64,000 nt of DNA, taken from Branchinecta lynchi (lineage: Eukaryota; Arthropoda; Branchiopoda; Anostraca; Branchinectidae). Of this stretch, positions 49,254-60,399 are shown one piece after another. Under the pieces are notes generated by a model. The model made no database searches, had not been told where the DNA came from, and saw only the letters and a list, made by a program, of their open reading frames with translations. The stretch's first letter is position 1. Every line of letters begins with the position of its first letter. Both the position numbers and the translations under genes were made by a program. The stretch spans positions 20,999,869 through 21,063,868 of the forward strand of contig JAKZAP010000009.1 in the NCBI GenBank assembly GCA_023053575.1, given 5' to 3'.

Positions 49254-52180
49254 GAGTATTGGGTAAGAAGACATGCGGAGCACGATGGTGACAATCATTT
49301 TCTCGCCGGACAAGTAGTTCGTCCGGAATCTGGCAAAAACCGGAAAGTTTGTTAAAAGTAAAAGTTTCATTTGAAGTTGATTAAATGTTTGATTTATGGG
49401 TAAGAAGACATGCTGAGCACGATGGTGAAAACCATTTTCTCGCTGGACGAGTAGTTCGTCAGGAATCCGGCAAAAACCGGAAAGCTGGTTAAAAGTAAAA
49501 GTTTCATTTGAAGTTGATTAAATGTTTGATTTAGGGGTAAGAAGACATGCTGAGCATGATGGGAAAAATCATTTTGTCGCCGGACAAGCAGTTCATCCGG
49601 AATCCGGCCAAAACCGGAAAGTTGGTTAGAAGTAACAGTTTCATTTGAAGTTGATTAAATGTTTGATTTAGGGGTAAGAAGACATGCTGAGCATGATGGG
49701 GAAAACCATTTTCTCGCCGGACAACTAGTTCGCCTGTAATCCGGCAAAAACAGGAAAATATGTTAAAAGTAAAAGCTTTATCTGAAGTTGATTAGATGAT
49801 ATATTTAGGGGTAAGAAGAGACGCTGAGTCTGTATATAATGATCGTTTTTACCCGGACATATAATTAGTCCGGAATCCGGTTGTACCCGCATTTTTTTTA
49901 AGTCAAAATTTTATTTAAAGTTGATTAGATTTCTTTATAGGGATAAGGAGATACGCCGGCTTCGTTTCTGAATTTTTTTTTTTATGGCACTTGAGCTTAC
50001 TCAAGTGCCATATAGCGATTGTAATTTATGTCCGTCAGTCGGTCCCGGTTTTGCTAGTTCGGGCACTTCCAGATAAGCTAGGACGATGAAACTTGGCAGG
50101 CATATCAGGAACTGGACCAGATCAAATTAGAAATTGTCGCTTCCTCGATCCGACCATCTGGAGGGGAGTGGAGGGAGGGGGAATCCGGAAAAAATAGGAA
50201 AAATGAGATATTTTTAGCTTACGAACGGGTGATCGGATCTTAATGAAACTTGATATATGGAAGGACTTCGTGTCTCAGACCCTCCACTTTAAATCCAGAC
50301 CGGATCCGGTGACACTGGGGGGAGTTGGAGGGGGAAACAAATCTTGGAAAACACTTAGAGTGGAGGGATCCGGATGAAATTTGGTGGAAAGTACGAGCAA
50401 AAGTCCTAGATACGTGACTGATATAACCGGAATGGATCCGCTGACTTTGGGGGAGTTGGGGGGGGGAGAAGTCCCAATTTGTAGTGATCCCGCGAGTTCC
50501 GTGCTTCCTGATGTGCTGGGACGATGGAAATTTATAGGTATGTCTGGGGCCCGACCAAATTAAATAGGAAATCGTCAATTCCCCGATTCGACCATCGGGG
50601 GGGGGGGGAGTGGAGTGAGGGTGAAGCCAAAATTTGAGGTATTTTTAGCTTGCGATCCCGCGAGTTCGGCATACTTCCTGATGTCCTAGGGCGATGAAAC
50701 TTGGCTGGTATGTCAGGGATCCGAACAGATTGACTTGAGAACAGCCGTTTCCCCGACCCGACCATCGTGGGGGGAGTGGGTGGATGGGGAGTCCGGAATC
50801 TAGTGGCGTGCATAACTTTTGAACGGGTGATCGGATTTGAATGAAACTTGTCTGGTGAGCTATCGCCTCGGACGTTCAGTGTCACGTCCGGGTCGGGTCC
50901 GATACCTGTGGGGATGGGGGGGGGGGGGTGGAAAACTCAAGAAACTCTTAAAGCAGAGGGATTGGGACGAAACTTAATGGATGGAACAAGCATTAGGCCT
51001 AGATGAAATTGACGGAGCCAGATGGTTTCGTGGCTCTGTGGGGGGAGTTTCCTGGAATTAGTCGTGAGTTAGAATAGTTCCAGATGTAAAACGACAACGA
51101 AACTTTGCAGGCATATTAGCGACCCGAATTATCTTGACTTAAGAACCTGACACAACATACCCCCAGAAACTTCCGTTCCTTGATCCGAGCATTTTTTGGG
51201 GAGCAAGAGAAGAGAAATATCGAAATTGACTTCTATAAATTGCGAACGAGTGGTCTGATTCGAGTGAAACTTCGTGGGTGATACGAATCGATGGCCTCGA
51301 CATGTAAAACATGTGTTCGAACCATATGCGACCACGATTAGGGGAATTGGGGGTGGGGGGACTTTTGACATGCACAAAAACCAAACGGATGGACCGAATG
51401 AGATGCAATTCGACAGTGCCGAGTTTATGCGGCCTAGATTTGTTATTTGGCGTCCGGGCCGGATTCGGCCAAGGTAGGGGGGGTACTGGAAACTTGCAGA
51501 TAGGCTATGCTCCAATTTCAGTCAAACTTGATGGACAGGAACAGGGAATTAAGAGATTGGGCCCGAACCGGCTCCGACAACGTTGGTGGGAGGGGGGGGG
51601 GGGTACCGGAACTTTCCAAAAATGCTCAGATTCGAGTGAAACTTGATAGATGGTATAAATGAAGATGCTTTAGGTGGTCGATTTCTTTAATTCCGAACCA
51701 GATTCGGCCACGGTAGGTGGAGATAGAGTGAGTACCGTAAATCGTGTAGCAGGTCTAGGGATCAAACAAACGGATTTATTGGGATGAAAGTTTGAACAGT
51801 CATGTGCATTTGCTCCAGACAATCTAGACGATGCCGGAACTGCTCAGAGAAACTAAATATCGTATTTCTATTTCCGAACCGCATTTTTGGATGGCGGGTG
51901 TATTTTGTGACGTTCTTATCTACTTTCTTGTACAGCCTACTCGTACAAGTGCCATATGAGCTCGTAGCTCTTGTTTTGCTGGACCAGTCGTTCGCTTGGA
52001 ATTCGGGCGAAACCGCAAATTTGGCAGTAGTAAAGCAGGAAGTTTCGGTTAATATCGTCAAAATAGATATGGCTTATAGAGAGGTATAGATAGGTAGATA
52101 GAATATTTAGCCTGGCAAAGACGACCGAATTGTCTGGATCAAATCTTAGATTTTTGGGATCCCATCGACACCTTTGGTCT
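49254..52180 (-). repeat. Satellite-bearing element split by a nested 2-kb insertion
   Basis: 49254-49982 has about five monomers in minus orientation (cores CCGGAATCCGGC near 49590 and equivalents ~138 bases apart). The sequence resumes at 51975-52180 with TTGCTGGACCAGTCGTTCGC, the next part of the same monomer, and ends at GGGATCCCATCGACACC, the family terminus. The intact sister at 62878-63665 shows the two parts are normally contiguous. Confidence 0.85.
49983..51974. mobile_element. ~2-kb non-autonomous element, nested insertion
   Basis: It begins with a hairpin, ATGGCACTTGAG-CTTA-CTCAAGTGCCAT minus one base, and ends GTGCCATATGAGCTCGTAGC. The interior consists of diverged ~150-bp monomers, each with a GATGAAACTTGG-like box, a GACCC..CC.GG box and a poly-G run. 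No ORF of note spans it. Partial copies are at 9500-10351 and 47080. Autonomous relative unknown. Confidence 0.75.
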
Positions 52181-52974
52181 TGTTGAAGATGGTGATGATA
52201 ATCGGAGCAGTCCCCGTCCGCGGGGACTCGCGAGGATACCGGGACAAACAATAACGCGGATGCTCCTTAAGTAGAGTTCTCAGGGAACGGCGAGAATGCG
52301 CCTTTGGTCGTTCCGTCGTTGCTCGCGAAAACCCTTCTGTAATGTTTTCGCTCGATCGAGAGAAAAATAATGTCTTTGTTTTGGCCGATCGCCAGAACTT
52401 CCGGATTTCAAAGTGTGGGCGACGGTAAATCCAGGCTAGGCTAGTTCTTTATTCCGAAGAAGGAGACAGCGACTAAGAGCCATTAAGCACGACTTTCTTT
52501 GCGTTTGCTCTAAAAGGGGATGACCGTAACACCTTCAGACATTTTGGACGTGGATTACTACGCAAAGAAAGCTAAGTCATGATTGTCGTGCACGTCGCAA
52601 TTCCTTACCCCTTTTTTTCGACTTTCGGTCATCTCGTTTAGTTAATAGAAACAATCGTTCGACAGCATAACCGTGATTACAGGCTGTTTAAAGGTTAATC
52701 GAGAAGGCATGGGATAGGAATTTACCCATCAGTTATTCACTAAACATTGGCTTGAAGACCCGCTGAAAATGCGTTACTTCATTGTTTCGCTATTCAAGAA
52801 TAATAGATTTCCAAAAAATCGAATTTCCGTGTGATTTGTAGTACCTCTTTGCGCTTGTATTTTTGTTGTATCCCTTACGATAGAGATTTATGATATTTTT
52901 GTTTGGCTCGGGCACTAAGCTTCTTCTTTTGATTGCTGCTCTCAAAGCTAGCTAGACTTTTAGTCTTTTTTTGG

Positions 52975-54016
52975 GATCCGAAAACGTAAGTGGAGGGATG
53001 GGCACCTATGACATCGCAAAAGTTGTCCGTCTGTCTGTCCGCACGATAACTCTCGAGGGATTGAGATATTTTGATGAAACTTGGTAGGAGGATCTTCTGG
53101 GTCAAAGTACAGGTCAAGTTCGGGGATGGGCTCTGTAGCCCTATATTTGAGGGTGGGGGAGGGGTTTCAAATTAAGGGGCAAAACAAATATTTTTTGAAA
53201 GCTATTGAGATAGTTGATTTAGGGGTAGGGAGACATGCTGAATTCGAATATAAAATTTATTCTCACGCCGGACAAATAGTTCACCCGGAATCCGGCGAAA
53301 ACCGGAAAATTTGTGAAAAGTAAATGTTTAGTATGAAGTTGATTAGAGGTTCGATTTAGGGGCAAGGAGACGTGTCGAGTCCGAATATGAAACTTATTTT
53401 CTTGCCGGACAATTGGTTTCTCCGGAATCCGGCCAAAACCGGAGAATTTGTTAAAAGTAAAAATGTGTATTTAAATTTGATAAGATGTTCGATTTGCGGG
53501 TAAGAAGACATGCTGAATTTGCGTATGACAATCATTTTCTCACCGGACGTATAGATCGCTCGGAATCCGGCTGAAAGCTTGAAATTTGTTAAAAGTAAAA
53601 GTTTAATCTGAACTTGATTAGAGGTTGGATGTAGGGGTAAGGAGACATGCTGAATTCGTTTTTGAGCTTTAGTTTTTTGCCTGCAGATAAGTAGTTTGTC
53701 TGGAATCCGGCCGAAACCGGAAGTTTGGCAGAAGTAAGTAAGGAAGGAGATGCGACGTAGGCTATAGGGAAAACCATATGCTGAATCCATTTTTGAATAT
53801 TTGACAGCGCAAAACGGATATCTGAATATATCTGAACTTGTTGAAATTTAGCTGGCGTGTCGGGTTTGCATTGTCAAATACGAACAATCGGACGTCTTGT
53901 CCGATTGTTATCATTGGCCTTAACCTGTTTGTAAATTTTAAAAGACCTAATATCTACAAAACCGATTTGCCTTGAGCAAATATTAAATTTTGGGATCCCA
54001 TCGAAAACTTTGGTCT
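52975..54016 (-). repeat. Satellite-bearing dispersed element, full length
   Basis: Both ends are present: TTTTGGGATCCGAAAACG on the left and TTTTGGGATCCCATCGAAAA on the right (inverted around GGGATCC). About four monomers lie between 53240 and 53760. At 53800-53885 it holds a piece of PLE terminal sequence (GCAAAACGGATATCTG). Confidence 0.85.
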
Positions 54017-54029
54017 TAGAGCCGATGAA

Positions 54030-54240
54030 ATTACTTTCAAATAGACTGGAAACGCAGCTATAATAGAATTTTCGTTGTGGGGACGGCCGCAGATAGTCTG
54101 AACTTCATAGCTAGAGTAGGTAGTGGAAAATAAAAATCAAATGACACGAAAATACGTTGGCTTTTTAGTTAAAGGACACCTGAATGAAGAGTACCAAGTA
54201 TCATCCCTATCTGTATGACTTCCGGTAACATTGCCTGCAG
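54030..54240. repeat. Dispersed repeat, inverted copy of 22090 family
   Basis: ATAGAATTTTCGTTGTGGGGACGGCCG, in part, and CTAGAGTAGGTAGTGGAAAA are the reverse complement of blocks at 24000-24060. 54241-54752 shows only short ORFs and nothing recognised. Confidence 0.6.
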
Positions 54241-54760
54241 AAAACCCAATCCAAATCCGAAATTATGTTTCCAAGCTATGACATGCTCCATTTTGCATCT
54301 CTCCTTATTTCAGTGCCGAACAATTTTAGAAATGAACAGATGTCTCCAATCAACCCTTCTTCTAGAATATTTTTTAACCAGTTAAGCCCAAACGTATATC
54401 CAGAAGAAATTCCAATACGATCCGCCCAGCGCTGTACAAGATTTGAATGAATTGCGCCTTTTGTCTTGGAGTCTGCATGTGGAAACTTCCAGAAACGAAC
54501 GTCTCTATTTTAAAAACGTCACGCTCAGGAGAAGAATGCTCTCCGCGGCCATATCTGTAAATGCATTCTCCATGGTGTGTTCAAGTATGGTTTCATTGTT
54601 CAGGTGTCCTTTGACTTTAAAGCGCCTTCAGGGTCGTCTTTCCAGATTGGCCCTGATTAGAGCACTTGCCAAAAAGATATGAAATATTGCTAGGATAATC
54701 GCAACTGAGTTTTCCGCTCAGATATGCTGCTGAATTTGTTTTCGTAGGGCCTCGTCCTGT

Positions 54761-54943
54761 CAGGCCCGTATCCAGGAATTTATTTCGGGGGGGGGTGGGG
54801 GGGGGGGTTGCCTGCTGGTCGGACAAAAAAAGTACAAAAAACACATAGATCAGAGGGAAAAGCCTATAAAAATCCTTATTTTTGTATGTTTCGGGGGGGA
54901 GGGTCAACCCCCTACCCCCCCCCCCCCCCTGGATACGGCCTTG
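54761..54943. mobile_element. hAT-like MITE, 183 bp, exact 8-bp TSD
   Basis: CGTCCTGT at 54753-54760 and 54944-54951. Ends CAGGCCCGTATCCAGG and CCTGGATACGGCCTTG. The interior differs from the 43.8-kb sister chiefly in the length of its G and C runs. Confidence 0.92.
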
Positions 54944-55079
54944 CGTCCTGTCCATCAGTATTTATTGCGATCGAACAGTTTTGTATTTACAAATAAATAT
55001 GAAAGCATCAGAATATCACGCTTAACCCTTACAAACAACGCACTTGTTCAGAGCATAATCACATAACCAATATTTGATA

Positions 55080-55260
55080 GTGCAAAACGGATACGTCATC
55101 TGAATTTTATTACAGCTATATTTCGTTATATAAGTTTTTTCCACAAGTTCGTTCTTCCAACGTGAGCGGCTTTGAGCCTGAAGAGGACCCTTGCCAAGAA
55201 TGGACGAAATATAGCTCTAATAAAATTCAGCTAGAGTATCCGTTTTTCACTATCAATTTC
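55080..55260. mobile_element. PLE-type terminal repeats, second subfamily
   Basis: A minus-oriented fragment (GCAAAACGGATACGTCATCT to TATTTCG) precedes a plus-oriented repeat with CTGAAGA at 55178-55184 and GAAA at 55206-55209. 55440-55480 has the CAGTCAGCTTGGGCTGAAGG terminus. Confidence 0.7.
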
Positions 55261-55556
55261 AATTCAGTTTCTTTATAACCCATCTCAACAAAAGGAGGGC
55301 GAAGCGCCCTAAAGATGGAGTAATAAACAAAATAAATACAAAAAAGGAACACTAAACAGAAAAAAGATCAACTTAAATAAATAGCACAACATTGACACAA
55401 AAGAACGAAAATCCTGAAGCCGTTTATCAATAACAGAAGTTGGTTGACTCGCAGTCAGCTTGGGCTGAAGGAACACATAACCAAAGGCCTGTTCCTAGTG
55501 AAGAGACAAAAACGTCACCACAACAAACGTTGTTGACTTGATACATAGGTTTTGAA

Positions 55557-56290
55557 TCATTTTGAGGATTCTTTTAGGTGACGTTTTTCGTTCTTCCAGA
55601 TTTTCACTGGCGTATTTCGGGCTTGGTCATATAGAGGATACTCAATGACGAAGTCCAAAACACGCCAGTGATTCTCAGGAAGAAGGAGCAAATGTGTCCG
55701 TAACGACTCAAACTCGTGACTCAAATCCCGAGTCAGCTCAGCTGTGACACCGTTTCTTCCGTTCTTCCGCGGGTACCCGGAAATTCTGCATCGGAAGGGA
55801 GTCATCAAGTGTATTGACCGTGCTCCTGCTTACTTGGAGCGTGTTCCACCCTATAGTAACTATTAGTTACTATTTTCTGTTCCAACCTCGTCAAAAGTTA
55901 CAACGCTGACCGTTCCAATCTTCTCGAAATAGTAACTATTTGCTTACCATGCTTGGGAGCGTAGCAAGCGTGGTAACTACGTTTCTCTGTAACGTGATTG
56001 GTCAGATTCGCCCGTGGCATGATATCCTGCTGGAAAATAGAAAAACTGTTTCCAGCCTTGACGGCAAAAAGCCAAAATTCGTGACGTCATGCGTAGTAAC
56101 TACGATAAGTAGGGTGGAACACGCTCTTGGAGAGCTCATCGCAAGGCCAGTCCGACACAGAGAGTTATTTGATTTCTTCCGTGAATACTCAGCCTAAAAG
56201 GCCTTTCATGCTGCGAATAGGTAGTCTGGTTGTCCCGGACAGATTTTCGATTCGTCAAGAAATTTGATATTTCTTGATCAATTTATCCTA
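55557..56290. other. Unassigned open frames interrupted by a MITE
   Basis: On the minus strand 55557-55808 is open and protein-like (AELTRDLSHEFESLRTHLL, NHWRVLDFVIEYPLYDQ). On the plus strand, removing the MITE and one CTTGG gives about 84 open codons (FRGYPEILHRKGVIKCID, RAPAYLESSSQGQSDTES), ending near 56265. One may be the shadow of the other. The RGYP motif suggests retrotransposon sequence, but I cannot decide. Confidence 0.3.
55838..56124. mobile_element. MITE, GCGTGTTCCACCCTA ends, CTTGG direct repeat
   Basis: The ends AGCGTGTTCCACCCTA and TAGGGTGGAACACGCT are inverted repeats. CTTGG lies on both outer sides (55833-55837 and 56125-56129). The interior has several GTAACTA boxes. A partial relative is at 32229. 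Confidence 0.8.
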
Positions 56291-56319
56291 CCTGGAATTG
56301 ATGATACACATTTCTTCAG

Positions 56320-56690
56320 CCCAAGCTGACTGCGAAGCATCTTTGATAATGCAAAACGGTTCCGTCAGATACTTTTTATTAGAGCTCTATTTCGGCCCTT
56401 CTTGGCAATGGCCCGCTTCTTCGGTGACTTCAAAACCAAAATGCAGAACAATCCTACCCTTTCAGCGACCCAATCGAGCAGCAAAGACAGTAGCCGTATC
56501 AATGAAATCACAGTACTAGCTTTAACTGCAAGCAATTTTCATGGACGAAATTCAGATATTTAAGGAAGAATCTTTTATTGTTTTTGCACAAGTTCATTTT
56601 CCAGCCTGAGCGACTTGAACCTGAAGCGGACTTTTGCCAAGAATGTCCGAAATATAGCTCTAATATAATATTCATGATAATGCCGAAAAT
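56320..56690. mobile_element. PLE 3' end and terminal repeats, second subfamily
   Basis: A minus-oriented terminus (TTCAGCCCAAGCTGACTGCG) and worn core (56390-56420) are followed by the plus-strand PLE ORF tail: the frame reads RPNRAAKTVAVSMKSQY, close to RPNRAAKTAAVSKIKSQH at the left edge of the window. A plus-oriented terminal repeat (CTGAAGC for CTGAAGA at 56621, GAAA at 56649) ends it. Confidence 0.75.
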
Positions 56691-56710
56691 CCTGCTAGGA
56701 ATACTCTATA

Positions 56711-57382
56711 CAGAGCAAACTAACATTAGGGATTAGAGCCAAGACTTGAAAAAAGTGATACACGAATAGCAGCACACTAGCACCACTAGCTATAGAGCCG
56801 ACTGAAACCCAATCAGTCGTGCAACAGCACTGGCTCCAATAACTTCATATTCTGAACTGAGCACCTGGGGCTATTTAAAAATAAATTGAAAAAGTATTTG
56901 TTAGGCCAAGGTTCATAGTTTTTTCTTCTTGTTTTTCTTATTATTTTTCTTTTTCTCATTATTATTATTAAATGAGTTGATGAGAGATTGGTTATTATTT
57001 CTTGTTTTAGTGCTATTTTCTGGTATGTTTTGTTTCTAGTTAATTATTAGTTAGGAAATGAGTTTTATGTACCCGCCCAACTGCAAGTCCTTTTTTGTAC
57101 CTTTCTTGGGGCGGGTACTGGCAACATAGTTAAATGTATTTGGGTCGTAAAATAAACTGAACTAAAAAAATAAACTGAACTGAACGCAGCAAAAAAAGGT
57201 ACGACCTCCCCTGTTTCCACGATGTCTGCAGACAGCATCTTAGCTTTACCAGAAATTTGTAAACCCGCAAGTTTGTCTCGCTTTAAATGCCGCAAAAGTA
57301 AGACCGCGCTACGACTATGGCCCGTTTCTGAAGCATGGAAAGCATAGGTCTTGCCGCTACTCCCTAGTGTTATTCTGCTCTG
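56711..57382. mobile_element. hAT-like element with CAGAGC ends, 8-bp TSD
   Basis: ACTCTATA occurs at 56703-56710 and 57383-57390. The ends CAGAGCAAACTAACATTAGG and CTAGTGTTATTCTGCTCTG are inverted repeats. The sister at 60623-60977 is 355 bp. The extra length here is a LINE tail inserted at about 56856-57186. No transposase ORF. Confidence 0.88.
56856..57186 (+). mobile_element. LINE 3' fragment nested in the CAGAGC element
   Basis: It carries LWLFKNKLKKYLLGQGS before a stop, an AT-rich UTR with GGGCGGGTACTGGCAACATAG, and an AAATAAACTGAACTGAAC tail. The shared TGAAC at both junctions hides the exact target duplication. Confidence 0.7.
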
Positions 57383-57556
57383 ACTCTATATGACTAAGTC
57401 GGAAACACGCCATTGGACCTCGGGAAGAACAAGAAACATCACCCAAACGAACCCTAAAAATGAATTCAAATCCTGTGTAAACTAGTCAACAGTGTTTGTT
57501 GACGTGATGTTTCTGGCTTTTCGCTGGGCAAACGGCGATTCTTATTCGGCCCAAGG

Positions 57557-57717
57557 ATTCACTGTACAAAATTTCTCCGAATAAGGACACAGTATTTGCT
57601 ATTGGGATTAATCTCATCTCTATTCGGATAAGATTATTCCGAATTAAGGGTAATCTTATCTCAATAAAGTAAAATTAATCCCAGTAGCAAGTACTGCAAG
57701 ATTTTTTTTTACAGTGT
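57557..57717. mobile_element. MITE, CACTGTAAAA family
   Basis: CACTGTACAAAATTTCTCCG at the left and TTTTTTTTACAGTGT at the right, with CAGTATTTGCTATTGGGATT and AATCCCAGTAGCAAGTACTG as long internal inverted repeats. The most complete member of the family in this window. Confidence 0.8.
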
Positions 57718-57834
57718 TTTAGGCATCAAGAATATTTCAGATGCAAAGCAGTGAGGGGTAAGCTTTTGGTGCAAAAATTGGAAAATGAACCAGAGCCGTG
57801 TTAGGTCGGTGGCAAAAAAGCGACTACTGACCGA

Positions 57835-58959
57835 CTAGCAAATACTATTGCAAGTGTTACCGTATGCGCATGTCAAACACCTGTACCCAAAGTCCGCTGG
57901 ATAAAAAGCGTGTACAGTGCAGTCTGTGTCAGTTTGACATTGGGCACAAGTGAACGTTGCAAGGTTGCAAGTTAGTGCGGGGCTGAGGCTAGCACAGTAA
58001 ATCATGTAACTGCTGGTGCATTCCACACATCGCCCGACACTTGGCTCACATGCTTGTGTTGTCGCAACAGCAGGGTCTCCACAATCGGCGTTGCCTCTAC
58101 AAGTGCTGCATATGCCGTTGCTTAAACAATACGGCGCTGCGCTGGAACAGTCCGTGTTTGAAGTACAGCGTATGCATCTGCCGCTGACACACGATGGAAA
58201 AGAGCAGCTGCAGTCTGCGTTTGTAGAGCACGTTTGCGCACTGCATGTTTGCGCGTACGTTAACCCCGACTGTGTACAGCCGACGGTTAACGTTTGCGTT
58301 GCGCCAGTAACGGTCTGAATTGCAAGGGAATATTTTGTTTTCAATCCGTTATTGGTGATGTAAGTATAAGCGCTCGGCGCCGCAACGTAGTTGAAAAATC
58401 GACCGTTTGCACGTTTTAAGCTAGGCTCCAACTCGGTCGTCTGGTTTGAGACCCGTACAGGAGTGGGGACTAGACCGTTGGCGATTTCAGGCAGGAAGTT
58501 TTGAATCATCTTCTTCTTCCGTGAGGAGGTGCAGGCAGTTGAGCTTGGCAGTGTCGCGTAACACGTCGGGAACACCGTCGTGGTGTAAGTAGTCGTTGGC
58601 TTGTTCAGCTGTAGGTAAAGCTTGAAAAACTTTCCGGTTCGTTGGCTGCCTTCGGAAAGCTCAAAATCAGGGTCTAGCTCTTTGGAATGACTGTTCTGAA
58701 ACTGGGCGGCTCGCTCGTTAGAGTTGGGTTCCGAATTTCCGGTGTCGGAATTTTGGAACTGTATATATCGGTGGGTTGTCTCGTTCACTTCTGGGTCCGG
58801 TTCTATCAGATTTTCGATTTGCTGCTTTCCTCCGTCGTCTGGTCCTAGCTGGTCTTTCCGGGACTGCGCAGCGGCATTTCGCTCCAAGTTCCCGGTTACC
58901 GGAACTGCTGTCCAGATGGCGAGAAGTATCTGAGCTGCAATCTGAAAAAATAAAATCAT
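57835..58959 (-). CDS. Secreted protein with five Cys-rich repeats
   Basis: The frame is open on the minus strand to TAG at 57835-57837. From the ATG at 58959 (374 residues) it starts MILFFQIAAQILLAIWTAV, a good signal peptide. A strong acceptor (TTTATTTTTTCAG) also ends just before the ATT at 58941 in the same frame, so the true start may lie in an upstream exon. A Ser/Glu/Gln-rich region follows, then TTTYTTTVFPTCYATLPSS and a basic SRKKK, and finally 25 cysteines in the last 140 residues. These form about five units of the type (S/T)xxxDC...C...GxCxxC. The Cys spacing recalls small extracellular disulfide domains such as Dickkopf-type or EGF-like ones. I cannot name the family. The Thr-rich stretch and pattern are reminiscent of arthropod extracellular proteins. 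It has normal codon use and no internal stops, so it is probably functional. From 58960 to 59290 nothing identifiable. Confidence 0.85.
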   Translation of the reverse strand: MILFFQIAAQILLAIWTAVPVTGNLERNAAAQSRKDQLGPDDGGKQQIENLIEPDPEVNETTHRYIQFQNSDTGNSEPNSNERAAQFQNSHSKELDPDFELSEGSQRTGKFFKLYLQLNKPTTTYTTTVFPTCYATLPSSTACTSSRKKKMIQNFLPEIANGLVPTPVRVSNQTTELEPSLKRANGRFFNYVAAPSAYTYITNNGLKTKYSLAIQTVTGATQTLTVGCTQSGLTYAQTCSAQTCSTNADCSCSFPSCVSGRCIRCTSNTDCSSAAPYCLSNGICSTCRGNADCGDPAVATTQACEPSVGRCVECTSSYMIYCASLSPALTCNLATFTCAQCQTDTDCTVHAFYPADFGYRCLTCAYGNTCNSIC

Positions 58960-59289
58960 CAGCCTACGATTAGAACAACCGGTAGATATGTACACAATGT
59001 GCATGACACCTGTGCTTGTTTTACATCCCTGAAGCTCCTTAAGGACCGTTCACGCTTGTGTTGTAACATGGATAAAAATACTTCGCATTGTAAGCCTTAT
59101 CCTCCTCTCCCATTCAACTTGAAAATCAAGTTGTAGGCCCACGCATGCGCTAACTAACCACACTAAGCCTGGAGCCTGACAAAGAATCCCAAGATAACCT
59201 AACCTTTGATGACTTTAGGGACACAGGACATCCTGAAATTTGGAATTTTAGATCAGCCTCAACCGGTTGTGTGCAAATTCAGTATAATA

Positions 59290-59710
59290 AAAAATAATTA
59301 TTGAATTGTTGGCAGATTGTCTGCCAATTGGGGGTAGAAGACGTTATATTGGTAAGTGTAAGCAGAAGTTCGGTCCTTACTTTTGTCCGATGTGTGGGTG
59401 CGTGGATGAGAGTGTGATTCACATGCTTTGCGACTGTATGGAGCTGAGTGAATGGAGAAAAGAAGAGTATGGTGTGCGTGTATTTGACGAAGAGTGGGTA
59501 AAACGAATATTTAAGGATGAGTGTTTTACTGGTATAAAGAAAATGGGGCGATTTTTGAGGCTAGGGATGGAACACAGAAGTAGGTTTTTGGAATAAGTAA
59601 AACAAATTAAAAGGAAAAGAGTGTTATTATATATTAGTGTTTTTTTTGTTGTTGTTTTTTTTCGTATGTCAAATTTTTGCCATGGCCCTCGGGCTGCTTA
59701 TAGCAATAAA

Positions 59711-59744
<34 letters not shown>

Positions 59745-59745
59745 G
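59290..59745 (+). mobile_element. LINE C-terminus with zinc knuckle and (CTAT)n tail
   Basis: Open frame with LADCLPIGGRRRYIGKCK, YFCPMCGCVDESVIHMLCDC and RFLRLGMEHRSRFLE, then UTR with GCCATGGCCCTCGGGCTGC and a clean CTAT tail. The same family lies in minus orientation at 44812-45270. C-x2-C-x8-H-x4-C is intact. The undecayed frame and clean tail make it one of the younger copies. Confidence 0.88.
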
Positions 59746-59924
59746 TTGATGTTTTCTGTTGAACCAAAAATAAACTCATTCAGTTTCAATTGTAATTACA
59801 AATATCTCTCCTTATCCGTTTCTCTCTTTCTTCCTTGACAGTCAAGTGATGGAAACGCACGCTGTGATTGGTCACGTATAACTTTTAACACACAGAATAG
59901 AACCCGTTCCTATTAATTTTTACT

Positions 59925-60285
59925 GCAGCAAGCCTGGTGGGATGAAAGTTTTACCACAGACGTTCGAGGATAGTAAGTCTAATTCAGGAATTCTGTGCCT
60001 TAAACGTAAGCTTGCACGGTCCTTTAACGTCGCTAAGATAAGAGATTACCAGGCTGCAGTATTTGTGTTTCAGTTTATGAATGGATTAGCCCCCGATGTC
60101 TTTAAGAGTCTTTACCAAACAAATAGTGACCTGTATAATTATGGAATAGTGATGATATAGTTGTGGATACGTGGAATTTCGCGGGAATGCAAACCCTCAT
60201 AGGTTTTTTCTCCAGCGCGAAGCGTTCTTTTTTATTTATTTATTTGTGAATGTTGAAAATAAAATGAACTTGAGCTTGAAAAAAA
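59925..60285 (+). mobile_element. LINE 3' end with TTGAAC-type tail
   Basis: The frame reads LKRKLARSFNVAKIRDYQ, then AAVFVFQFMNGLAPDVFKSL, the conserved region of CR1/L2-like LINEs. The 3' end has TTATTTATTTATTTGTGAATG and AATAAAATGAACTTGAGCTTG. Confidence 0.75.
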
Positions 60286-60399
60286 ATTGTACTTGAAAAC
60301 TTGATTACAGATTGACCGGGGTTCTGCCTAGACGACGCAGGGACAACAAAGGGGGTGATTCTTTTTAGAAGGATTGCAAAAAAGTGACAGCGTGGACCA

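Noticed and set aside
51129..51646. Overlapping ORFs of 89-128 residues
   Set aside because: They are readings of the ~150-bp monomers of the 2-kb element and recur at 10215 beside the gap, on the other strand. Not protein coding.
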